Part shown: piece after piece, positions 26,111 through 37,300 of the stretch
Layout of the letters: every line of letters starts with the position of its first letter
How positions within the stretch are numbered: the stretch's first letter is position 1
Source of the DNA: Prinia subflava
Lineage: Eukaryota > Chordata > Aves > Passeriformes > Cisticolidae
DNA length: 64,000 bases
Assembly (NCBI RefSeq): GCF_021018805.1
Contig: NC_086247.1
Coordinates: forward strand, 139,992,102-140,056,101
Direction of reading: 5' to 3'
The notes under the pieces: generated by a model
Told to the model about the DNA's origin: nothing
Database searches by the model: none
The model's input: only the letters and a program-made list of their open reading frames with translations
Position numbers and translations under genes: made by a program

Positions 26111-29100
26111 ATTGTTAGGATTGATCGCTCCTACATTGGTCCTGTTCACATTTCAAACACCTCCTCATTACAGAGAGATAATTAGGTAACTGTGGTCTTT
26201 TGGTTCATGAGCCTAAACCATGCAGCCTCTAAGCTGCATTGCCTGGTTATTGCTGTGTGCCTCTTGCTTGGACAGCTTTGTGAATGCTTTGGTCCTGTCT
26301 CACCAGATACTTTTGATAATTATTTGCAAATAACATTGCTGTATTATGCAAAAGTTTTTGATAAACATTTTAATACTATAATGATACCTAGAACATTCCC
26401 AACCTGTATTATTAAGAATATAGTAGGTGGATGAAATAAGACATGCAGTAGTTTAGATAGTGTGGAACTGCAAAATGTGTGATCCTATAAAAACATCACT
26501 ATTGTTTCAAATTGTAATGCCCATGTTTTAACATTTTCCTGGATTTATTGAAGCTTCCCTTGATTTTGCTGGAATTCTATTATTGAATAGTTCATTATAG
26601 ATGTAGGTAAAAGGTTTTTTCCATAATTTCCTCCATCCATTGGCTCAGTTGGAGTAGTTTTAAATGAACTTAAAGCCAGAGTGTTATTTTCAGTTACAAA
26701 AATGGGAAATGTGAAAGTTTTATTATGCTCTTGAAGCCATCTAACTGAGAGCACAGAGCACCAAACATCTTCGGATAAAGTTTGCTTTTCAATTACAAAG
26801 TGTGATCTAACTGCCAAGATACCACATGACAAAGTACATAAAGTGAGTGTTTTTTCCAGACTGAAAAAGATAACTTCTGCATTGAGTGATTTTTCATGGT
26901 GATGGATATTTGCTGTTATTCTCCCGAAGCAAGAGAACAATTGTTGGACATTTCTAAAGCCACTTGATTAGTTCCTTGAAAGTGAAAGAATCTTTCTACT
27001 AAATTAGTACATGCTTGCACATACAGATTTGTAGTATTTTCATTATCAGTACATCTCCACAGCTAAAGAATTTATAGCCCCTACCATTTCTTGGTATTTG
27101 TTAGAACAAATGCAAGGCCTTTAACTTACACATATCACATAGTTATTTTAAAATAGTCTCAATACTACACCACAGAAACTGTCCTTGATCACAAATAAAA
27201 TGTTATAAAACTTCATGTAATGGTGTACAGCCTTCTGAAACAGAACTTATTGAAGCCAACCTTTTTTTCATTTTTACTATTTTTAAGTTTTGGAAAATTT
27301 TCTTTTGTAATAAGGTTTGCATATACCAGATCATCACACAGTCCAGGTAACAATCCAGATAGATTCTCGTGCTGTGTATCTTGAATCTAATGAAAAGTGG
27401 AAAGGACATGAGCCTACTTTGTAATGTCCTAGAATGTACAAACTTCCATTTTCCTATATAGATGCTTTCATAATGTCATTGCCCATCAAAGATAAATGCA
27501 AATATAAGCATGTGAAATCTATACTATTTAATGCCCCACTCACTACCCACCCACTTTTCAATAAAGTACTTAGGTATCTATTTTTCTATCACACTCATAT
27601 TTTTTTAATCCATTGTCTGCATGGATTTAACCCAAAATATGTTCCAGTCGATAACCCAAAAAAATGTGTTCAAAGGAATATTTAAATTGATTTGTGCAAT
27701 ATGCAAGTCTTTAAATTTGAAAAACCTTTCAGTTTTCCATGGTGACTTCAAATACGTACGCCTCTCTCCATGGATTTCACATATGTCTGAGAATAACAAT
27801 AAAACACTTAATTGCTCTCTTTATTCCTTTCCTGTTTCTTTTGCCATCACATGCTTTTGTCTGCAGTATCTTTTAGGACCATGCTAACACTTTCACCCTG
27901 TTTGCTGGATACACAGCTGCATCCATTACAGTCTTATCCATGATTCTATTCGCCTGGGAAATCTTTTTGACTCTCCTACCTTTAGGCATTGATTAGAGAA
28001 GACTACCACTTGAATAATTTTGTACCCTTCCCCCCCACTTATTAACTTGGTAGGATTTTAACTTTCCATTGTTCTTGTGAAATTTCTTCAGCTCTTCACA
28101 TAATGTCTACAAAATTCTCCAATTTCATGGTTACTGGATTTAATGAGCTTAGTTGTCTCTTCAGCCTGCTTCAGTGCTTTGTGTATGGCTAGTGTGGAAC
28201 CCTCTTTACAAAAGTTCACCAATGTCCTCAGTAACTAAACCCTGGCTCTGGTACCAAATAATTTATTTTCCTGTGTGTATCCATTGGTGATTTTAATTTG
28301 CTCTTTATTCTACAGAGTGAAAAAAATGTACCAAGAATTTACCAGCACCTTAAATGAACTGCCAGACCTGTCAAGTTCCCTTCCTTAATACACTTTTACC
28401 TTTTGGGTTACTTTGCATTTTTGAGTAAGTAAACCCCAGCTGAAATTTGTTGGGTCTGGTTGATCAATTAAAGGTTGATCTTCAGTGTTTTTAGCCCTAG
28501 ATATTCCTCCAGTGCTATTACCCAACTTGGACGGTTTTCCTATTTAAGGATCCTATGTCCTTTTTCAGTTGCTCAAGCATGATCAGTATCCAGTTCTGCT
28601 GCAATGGTGACTTGTTAATTTGTCCTTGGTTTTGAAATTAATTTGGTGATCACTAGTTTTGCCATTTCTTTTTTTGTTTGTGTTAATGTTACTAATTTGC
28701 ATATTCTTGTTAATGAAGAGAGTGTATAATCTTGTAGATTCACACTAAGTTCTATGAAATTTGGGTCATACTAGATATCTCCATTCAAGTTGTTATTCCT
28801 CACTTGTACAGCTGTTGCAATATCTATTTTTTATGCTTATGCTTTTAAGTTGGTATTTTAAAAAATGTTTTCATACTGTCATATTTCCTGGTAACACAGC
28901 ATGTGACCACATTTCTCCTCAGATTCTGCTTTTTATCTTCCAGCACAACTTGAAAGTAGCCTGGGTGTCACTTAATTTTGCTTTAGCTCTTGCTTCCTCT
29001 TACAAGGATTGGTTACTCATTTTTGTTATGTTACATTCCTTTTTCTAGAAACCTCAGCATTACTGCTGCTCAGAGTCGTTTTCTGCTACATCATCTGTAT

Positions 29101-30059
29101 TCATTTTTTTCTACCTTCTGTTTCAATTCCCACAGTTCACCTCATGGTCTTTGATTCTGATTATTTTTTAATCTTCTTTTGTTTAATATTTACCTTCTTT
29201 GTTCTACATTGTTGGGGTTCTTTTATCCTTCTCTTTTTTTTGCCTTGTTGTCTGTGGTTTTATTTTCAGTGTCTTCTACCTCTGGTTCCTTCTCCTGTAC
29301 ACTGTGATTCCCAAATGTCTCATCTTTTGAATACATTGTAACTGAATTTCTCATTTCATATTAACAGTTAGACATCAAGAACTCGTTATGCATTTTATAA
29401 TGACCCATGGAAAACATCCTCTGTTCATGTACTGGGACCCCATTGTGAGATCCATGATTCTAGCTGAGAATTCATTTTCCCAATTCCTACCGATGTCAAG
29501 ACAAAACTTGTAACCAATTCAACCCATGGCTCAATTTTTGCTGTTATGGGTCTGTTACAGCACCTGGTACCGATTCCTGATTTCATAGGATGGCTGGGTA
29601 CCTAAAACTGTTAGTACCCAGTGGTGAAGGTGAAAAGACAAAAGTTTCAGTAGGGTACTTGGGCTGTGGAAGTGAACTGCAGCTAGATCACACAAGCAAG
29701 GTAGAGGAGGTTTCTGTCCTCATGTCACATTTTCAGTATAGCTTGGTTTCCTAGGTTGTCTACATCCTCATCAATTGCTGCAAGCAGAGTTAAGTCAGGC
29801 CCCAGGAGGAGCTGATCACATCACTCATGCATAATCAGGCACCAACACACTGTTATGTTTGTGGTGGTAAGACAGTAATACCTGGGTAATAAAAACCATC
29901 ATGCCACTACCACAGCACTAAGAGAGGAGTCCAGGATAGGACCTCAGCCATAAGCTCTGCACACCTGATTCTGAAGTACAGCACAAACACAAAAAATTGT
30001 TGCTGTTGTATAGATAAATCTCAAAGACACTCTACCTGTGCTATCCTTAGGGGGCACCT
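26111..30059. other. No gene recognised
   Basis: AT-rich, with a strongly T-biased plus strand at 28,600-29,350. That bias creates hydrophobic-looking frames (for example 29009-29341, plus) without any membrane-protein signature worth trusting. A minus-strand 131-codon frame at 26545-26940 shows no known domain. No exon is supported. Confidence 0.5.
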
Positions 30060-30170
30060 ACACATCTATGTTAATCACCATCCCTGTGTCTGTCTGCTGG
30101 GTCTCTGGCCCCCTTTTCTTCCTGTGGTTCCAAGGTCCTTGCTCCTCAGTTTTGTGGCTCTTTCTTTTGC
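30060..30170 (+). repeat. Unknown dispersed repeat, copy B
   Basis: This is the partner of the segment at 26010-26110, in the same orientation and about 4.05 kb downstream. Similarity is concentrated in the second half, from GTCTGTCTG to the final TTTTGC. It is too diverged to be a recent duplication. Confidence 0.4.
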
Positions 30171-32868
30171 ACACACCCTTATCCTAGAGCCACTGGTAGT
30201 TTTCTCCGTCTGACCATGGTGTTGCAAAGCACATATGTATGTGCATATGCAATGCTTCCTTGACTTGTCATTGATATCTAATTCTGGTAATGTTATTATT
30301 ACAGATTTGGATTTGGTTCTTTTCAGGTTGTAACACCCAGAAGAGTAAGCACAGAATATTTACACTAAAAATGAACAGTGTGGAACTGTGACAGATGGGC
30401 ATTAATCTGTCATCAATTACATCGGACACAGAACAGAACAAAGTTGGGAAGCTGTAAGAAAATATGAACCCTCTCTTTTTTAAAGGGAAAGATGAACTGG
30501 ACACAGACTGAAACCTCTAATCAGAATAAGTAGGTTGTAAATCCTGATTTTTTTTAAGGGAGGATCCTGATGCAGATGTGGAAGCCAGCTTTGAAGAAAA
30601 GGCTTTATCCTCACTCAGAATCCTGTGACACAGGAGAAAAAATCCAGGATCGAGAATTTCCCACACAACTGTGGACTGCTGGTAGCATTTTCAGAGATAT
30701 TTTATGTAACTGCATTTGAGGGATGAGATAATGGAGGAAGAAAAATTTGATACTAAAGAGTATGACTGGACTTACCAAAAGAATGTGAGGGGGCAGTTAA
30801 CCAACAGCATTGGCATCAGTGGTTTTGGTAGAGCTGGGGGGTATTTGTGGCAAAAAGATCAAACATCAATTAAGAAGCTGGACTGTAAGAGACTCTGTTA
30901 TTGCAGATTTTCCCTCACAGGGTTAATGTTTGCTCTGTGTTAGTTGCAACCATAGTTTACTTTATCTTTCCTTTTCCTGTCTTATTCATAGTAAATACTG
31001 TATTTCTGCAGTGTTTGAGGCTTGTATATGTCATAATAGAATTGTCTCAAACATATAAAACCACCCTATCTACCTGTGTGTTTTGAGTGATGTTGTGTTT
31101 CTATTACTTTCCTGACATTTTTTGCTCAGAGAAGTACAGAGTGAGATCTACCCAGCTTAGGATACTTTGCTGTGACATCTGGGAGCTGACAGGTGAATGT
31201 ACTGTGTCCTGAGCTCAGAGGAGAGCTGAGCTTACAAGTTTATAAAGGGACAAAACTGTATTTTGTCACATGTGTAAAACATATTAGTCATACCTGCAAT
31301 TACTTGGATAAATGCTTGCTCTGATTTATCCAACGTATTTGTTTTTTTCTGATATAAATTGAGGACTATCCTTACATTTAACTGGTAATTGTTTATAGGC
31401 TCGCTGTAAAACTCTACCATTTTTGAAGACAGAAGGAACTCCAGGGTAATTATCAGTTCACATAAAAACATAAACAGATGCCCCATAGCAACACATATTT
31501 TATTGCTGAGAATGTAGATTTTATAAAAATATCCGGAGACAGTGCTGTGAGTAAGCAAGGCTTGTGTGACTAGCATTCCAGATGCCCTCATGATATGGGC
31601 ACTGCGTCTGATTTTCAACAATATTAAAGTTTCTACAGAATTTACAAGGAGATTTGGAAACCTGGAGAACCCAGACTTTCAGAAACTCAGTCTGCTTCTT
31701 TTGTGGATGAAAATGTGGCACCATTTCTACCAGAGTAAAAACTCCTCTGGGTGAGGCTGTTATTGCTGAGCCAATGCCAGGTCCCACTTTGGGTGCAGCA
31801 TTTGGAGCGGGCTGAGCTCTGGCTGGTCACACAGCAGAGAAGCAGAGCTTGTTCCCTCAGGCATGGAACAACACTAATGTGATTATGCAGCTTTTAGGAC
31901 TAGAGCTAATATTTCCAACAGAAACCAGAGCTGTGTTATACCAGAGTGGCCAGGACTAACCCAAGGATCTCTTTGTGAGAGAGGATGAAGACTTTTCTGA
32001 TGGATACAGGGATATCTTTCTTGTTTGTGCCGACACCTGATTTTAAGCAATTATGTTACTGATATTGATGCTATCAGCAGATCTCACTGCAAGTGTTAAA
32101 TATGGGACAGGAATCTCTCTTTTTAATAAAAAAAATAGGATTAGATTTAAACTGACTCCATGATATGATTCTGAAAGGTAAGACTGGAGGTATATTGCTG
32201 GGCCTGAGTCAGTAAGAACTAACTTTGCAGTATTACCTGTGAAAGAAGGGTACCCAATTACCTGTTAAAATCATCATCAGAGACAGAGAGAAGGAACAAA
32301 TTCCTCATAGGTAGGATATCTTTCTGAAAATACTATCTCTGGGTTTTTTTTTTGTCATGAGTCTGTCCTTATACAATTTGTTCCATAAAAACAAAAAAAT
32401 AAGGAACTTCTCTCATGAGTAACACAGCAGGACAGAGTCATATAGCACAGCAAATTTCAGAGCCATCAAACTGAACAAAGCCTCCTTAACTATCAAACTT
32501 ACTTTGTTGTTGGCTTTGTACCATCATATCACAATTATTGATCTATTTCTGGGCATTCTTTTCAGATACTGAGATATTTTGTGCAATCCTTCTACTGCAC
32601 CAAGAAGTGTTTGCCAGGTCAAGCAACACATACATTTTCCTGTCAAACAAAGAGATGTGTCCATCTGTTCAACCTTTAAAGGCATACTCTGTTTGATCTT
32701 TACCTGACTAATACTTGAAGCCTTGGAAACATTTTGGAGATAAGGAGTTAAATAAGAAGTGGACTGTTTTTTTCAAAGAGACCTCACAGTCTGAGCAGGC
32801 CTTCTGCTTCAGGTCACTTCTATTGTGCTCATGCCTGCATGGATAGAGTGCATCTCCATCTGTCCTTG
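30171..32868. other. No gene recognised
   Basis: AT-rich DNA with a few open frames (the longest 129 codons at 31232-31621, minus). None has motifs, splice context or a recognised family. The segment ends at the insertion site of the long LTR. Confidence 0.5.
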
Positions 32869-32873
32869 CCAAG
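32869..32873. repeat. Target-site duplication CCAAG, left copy
   Basis: CCAAG directly precedes the TG terminus of the LTR and is repeated at 34307-34311 directly after its CA terminus. Confidence 0.88.
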
Positions 32874-32998
32874 TGTCATGGGTTGACATTTGACAAAATG
32901 CCAATGCACCCATGAGGGTATATTTTACCTAATGAACTCCTGTGAGATGTGGTCAAGAACAGAGCAGAGCAGGCCTACTTCTTGAAACAGACAGACAA

Positions 32999-33004
32999 TT
33001 TATT
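32999..33004 (-). terminator. Putative LTR poly(A) signal
   Basis: The minus strand reads AATAAA, followed by a T/G-rich stretch (TTGTCTGTCTGTTTC) of the kind found downstream of cleavage sites. The position, 125 bp before the LTR end, suits the R/U5 boundary. Confidence 0.55.
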
Positions 33005-33565
33005 ATATTACATAACAATGGACAATAGAAAAGGAAAGAAAAACCCAGCCACCCAAAAACAGAAGAGAAAACCTCCCAAAACACTGCTTCTCCTCCCCCC
33101 AATTTCCATTCCATACATGCTCACTCAGTTGTCTCCAGCACATTACCTTCATCTACTTGCTTAATCCCCCAACAACCCTGGGTTCCTAATCCAAACCATC
33201 ATCCTTTAAAATTCAGACAATCCACATTCCATCCAGGACGAGAGGAGTCTCTCTCGCACCACAGACCGCCCCCCCCACAGGAAACACAGGTCCACCATCC
33301 CGTGTTCCCACGTCACCCATGGCACTGCCTCGAAGAGTCTGCCAGGGTGACACCCTCCTTTCCATGTCCGGCACTCTCACTGCCGTCCATGGACCTGCAC
33401 TGCAACAGGGCTCTTTTTAAGGATGTTTTGGCCAAGTACCAAAAACCAGCCATCTTCTCATTTTGGGACTCAGGTCCCCCCCATTTACCCCTGGGGCCGG
33501 GGGCTCCACGAAGCAGGCCAAAACGTCTCTGGGTTTGAGCCCAAAACATCCACCCAAACACAGTC

Positions 33566-33574
33566 TTATTTATA
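33566..33574 (-). promoter_or_regulatory. Putative TATA box of the solo LTR
   Basis: The minus strand reads TATAAATAA. It lies about 730 bp from the LTR's 5' end and 565 bp before its poly(A) signal, a plausible U3/R layout. Two weaker TATA-like sites upstream mean the true start is uncertain. Confidence 0.45.
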
Positions 33575-33872
33575 GTCAGGAGGGTCCAGGGTCCGTCTAT
33601 GGCTATCATTATGCAAGAAAAGTCCAGCCTCATAAGCCACTCCTCTTCATTCCGGCCATCGAAGGGGCTTCTTTTCATCTCACATTACCCTCTCAGTCCC
33701 AGGCTGTCCTCTCTCTTCTAAAACCACCAACTATGAGAATACAGCGTCCAGGGATAACTCTCTTCTGCCTTAGAAAGAGTTAAAAGCTTTTATCTCCCAC
33801 CACCAAGGTCAGGCACAGGCGATCGCAGACACTGCAGCTCTCACAAGCAGCTCCAGCTCGGCACCTTCTCTC

Positions 33873-33950
33873 TGTGGGGGGAGGAGAGAGACGGGACCGG
33901 GGGGGGGGGGGGAAGGGGGGGGGGGAACGGGATGGGACAGGGAGGGGGAC
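33873..33950 (+). repeat. Long G-tract region, G-quadruplex candidate
   Basis: G14 (33899-33912), AA, then G11 (33915-33925) are followed by GGG, GGG, GGG and GGGGG runs down to 33950. The plus strand has far more than the four G-runs required for a quadruplex. Transcripts of the LTR (minus strand) would carry the C-rich complement. The homopolymers are prone to sequencing and assembly length errors. Confidence 0.9.
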
Positions 33951-34040
33951 GGAAGGCACCTCCAAAGTTCTCCCTCCACCCCTCCATTCTAGATGGAAGC
34001 TGGACCAGCTCCACTCCAGCTCCCTCTGTTCCCCACCCCA

Positions 34041-34073
34041 AGGCCCACCTTGCTAAGCCAGGCCCACCTTGCT
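34041..34073. repeat. 14-bp direct duplication inside the LTR
   Basis: AGGCCCACCTTGCT occurs at 34041-34054 and again at 34060-34073, a 19-bp period. It is a small tandem duplication within the U3 part of the LTR. Confidence 0.9.
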
Positions 34074-34306
34074 CCCCTCCCCCACCCGGCCTAGCCAGGC
34101 CGGCAGGGGAGAGGAGAAGACGCTCCCTCTCCGAAAGCAGAGCAGGAAAGAGAGAGTCCTGCTGGGAAATCCGGCTTTTAACCCCTCGTGTCCTCAGAGG
34201 CGTGTCCACCCTCTTAGTGGCCAACAAAGGTGCCAATATTCAGATCTAAAGACTAATTGGTTTGACCACTACTTCCAAAAAACTCACTTCCCTTCAAACC
34301 ACGACA

Positions 34307-34311
34307 CCAAG
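34307..34311. repeat. Target-site duplication CCAAG, right copy
   Basis: Exact match to 32869-32873, adjoining the CA terminus of the LTR. Confidence 0.88.
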
Positions 34312-37300
34312 CTGAGGTAGCATGCTATTTTGCCCTACTTTCTAAGCAATGATTTTTTGGGATGCTTTTAACCTCAGTAAATCTTTTAAGTGATAGGCAG
34401 GATCCTGGTGCATAGGACTTTGTTTTACAATTCTGTGTACAGGTGATGCTTGTACCTCCAGTAGTTTTACCTAACTGTAAGTGGCAGTGAAAATAGAGTA
34501 ATGCAAAAGCCACTTACATTTATATAACATCTTTCAATCACAGAGCTATAGAATTGTAACATTACAAAGCAGTGTGAAATTTCCATTTATTCCATCCCTG
34601 CCCAAAGACCACATTGATTATACTTGCCAGTCTTGGCAGGTGTCTTATCCTTTAAACACTTCAGTGATAAACATTATCCTCAAGAAATCTGTTGCATTTC
34701 CTTGTTTGTGTGTTGCTAGAACACAGTTTATACACATGTAGCTTCAGTCTCCTTTTCTCGTTCACCTGGAGGTTGTTATCCTGTGTCACCAAAGACTTCC
34801 CTGCTTTAGGCTGTACATTTCCTTTTCTGTCAATCTTTCCTGATAGCTCATATTTTTTGTTCCTCTGATTGTTTTTGTCCCACTCCTCAGGGCTTCTACA
34901 TAAAGTCCACAGCGAGCTTTTTGAGTGTAGTAGGCAGAACTAGTAGAAATATTTCTTCTAAGTCCCTGTCGTTGTTGAAGAGAAGCCACAGATTATTTAG
35001 TATATCCTATAGGCTACATTCCTGCTTACAAATTCATATCCTAGCAAAATGCATACAATTTGGACAGAATTTGGACTCTACAGAATGTTATATGGAACAT
35101 TCACTAAACCAAGCTGCAACTGTGATGCATAACAACAAAGCAGTTTTTGTTTTAAAGTTATGTTGTCAAATACCTTGTCCAGTTGTTACACAGTGAATCA
35201 ATACCAGCAGCATCCCAAGAGTTCTGTTTTTTATTACCCAAAGGTAGACTTAAATCACACTACAATCATATGACAAGCCTGGTCATTATTAATTCTGAGC
35301 AACCTTCAGTTGTACAATTTGTTCTCCTGTCATTACTGAGACTCTTCACAGAGAGGATGACTACCATGGAGGTGGCCAAAGGATTAACACTATCTACTTT
35401 GAATGGATATCAACCTACGTGAAAAATGAGGAAGAAAAAATGCCAAAATAGCAAGTGGCAGAAAATTATGCAGTATTTTCTATATGATGTGCTGATATCT
35501 CTCCTCTGTAACTGAAAATCAAAGATTTAACATGCAGTGTCTGACTGAAGCTTTCAAAGACCTTGAATGCAGCTTTACTGCCATTGGGTTTTTATGCAAT
35601 TTGAGTCTCTAAGCCAACACAGAGGTCTTTGCCTTAACTGGAGGCTTGGTGGTTATTGATAAGACGTTAGGAGAGAGCAGACATTAATTATCTGTGTTCA
35701 TAATTCAAATTCATTTTTTAAACACTGCAGCATCTTGTCATTAAAAATATAGATGCTGAGTGATTGGAGCCTAGACCCCCACAGAACTCATCAGCAGATT
35801 CCACAGTAGCTATTCCCTTTGGAATCAATTAAAAACATCTTCTACAAATCCATTTCTTCTTATCCACATTTAAAAGGAACGCACAAACACTGTATTAAGA
35901 AAAAAGACTTTAACATCAATTACATCAAATTAGGTAAAGATTCTCCAATAAATTGCTAAGCTTGACATGATGTGAACATACTTGACTGAAACCTTGACTT
36001 GATATATTCAAAATATTCACTGTGTGTCATGAAAATAATTTTAATGGGTTTGCCATTAAGACTTCCACTGTTTTAGAAATGAAAAATGGACTTAATATTT
36101 AAATCGCTCCTTCAGACCTGCTCTTTATGCCATATTTAGAGGTGACTACAAGCAAAATGTCTGATTCTGCAAGTGCTTGAGCATTTCAGCATCTTAATTT
36201 CTGTGACTAATGGAACTCAAAGGTTATTTGTTTGCCTGGATGTTTATGGTCTTACGTCTGTTCAGACTGAGGTCATCAGGACTATTCTGGGCCTCTTCTG
36301 CTTTAACTAATTTGTAATAGTAACTGAGTGTAAGCAATCAATGAAATAATAATACTTCACTACATTTTGCTTGAGAAATTACAAATTATTTTTCCCTTGC
36401 AAGTGGCAATATCTGCCATTAACTGGAAGATGTGCACAAAGGCCTCTCTTCTGAGACAGCTGAGGAATGGAGCAATGTCCTGGCAGCAATCAGCTTCTGC
36501 TCAGGCCTCTGTGTATCCTCAGCATTAACAGAGACATTGCCCCATTGGTTCTGTGTCCTGCCCTACAGTCATTAGGAACTGTGTTTGGGGCCAACTGGAG
36601 TAGCCTCCCTTGCTGGCTTCAGTTTCAAGATAATGACTCCAAGTTCAGGGTAGTGTCCCCCCAAAGCAAGTCTGATTTCTGTAGAACTGTCCTGCCTTTA
36701 CGGACTTGAAATCCAGGCCCTCGGGGAAGTCTGCTCCAAAAGGAACAAAGTTTATCTTTGTTAGGTAGACTACGGAGCATAGAATTGAACAGATTATTCC
36801 CATAAATAAAGAATTGATTTTAACAAGAAATGGATATTATGGCAAAAAAAAAAAAGATAAATGGAGAATTATACTGTAGCAAAATTGTATGCTGAAAGCA
36901 ATGTTGAAGCTCCAGGGTACTGGTCTCATTAGTATAATGCATCTAAATAGTTGCTAACCTTACATACTGTTGTGAAACTATCAGAAAAAAATTGTGAAAA
37001 AATGTTTTCCAAGGAAAAGAATGTATCCTAGGCCTAATAATTTGATCCATTCATTAAATCAAGACTTAGGATTAATATCAGAGTTTAGTATACTTTAGGA
37101 CAAGGAAAAAGCCCTTCAGTACAAAAGCTCCAAAAATATTTTCTCTTAAAAGAGGAAAAAAATCCCCCAACCCTGTCGATACTCTCCTATTCAAAGTTCT
37201 CTTGGAACAGACATGTTTTCCACTTGCTGCCCCTTTTCCTCTTCTCAAGGGACTGCTGAAGACATTCCTTCCTGTCTCCACCCAGGATAAGGAAAATGAC

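Larger units (their letters stand above)
32874..34306 (-). mobile_element. Solo LTR of an endogenous retrovirus, 1433 bp
   Basis: The element starts TGTCATGG and ends CCACGACA, an imperfect terminal inverted repeat with TG...CA ends, and is flanked by the 5-bp direct repeat CCAAG. Reading on the minus strand, the start TGTCGTGGTTTGA is the form I associate with songbird LTRs. TATA-like motifs on that strand lie at 33566-33574 (TATAAATAA, the best), near 33783-33790 and near 34175. A poly(A) signal AATAAA lies at 32999-33004, leaving about 125 bp of downstream R/U5. No gag, pol or env sequence is present, so the copy probably arose by recombination between two LTRs. A 5-bp duplication suits ERVL-like or some ERV1 elements. 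The length is large for an LTR. Internal GC-rich frames are not genes. Confidence 0.88.

Noticed and set aside
26545..26940. 131-codon minus-strand frame
   Set aside because: Considered as a retroviral or transposon protein fragment, but no motif supports it.
29009..29341. Hydrophobic, membrane-protein-like frame
   Set aside because: The hydrophobicity follows from T-rich DNA (Phe, Leu, Ser codons); no topology or motif stands out.
30780..30850. GISGFGR-like peptide recalling the nucleotide-binding start of GAPDH
   Set aside because: Only a few residues match and the flanking translation does not continue the family; chance.
33841..34249. Frames of 105-131 codons on both strands
   Set aside because: They lie wholly within the GC-rich solo LTR and overlap each other on opposite strands. 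No retroviral protein motif is present.
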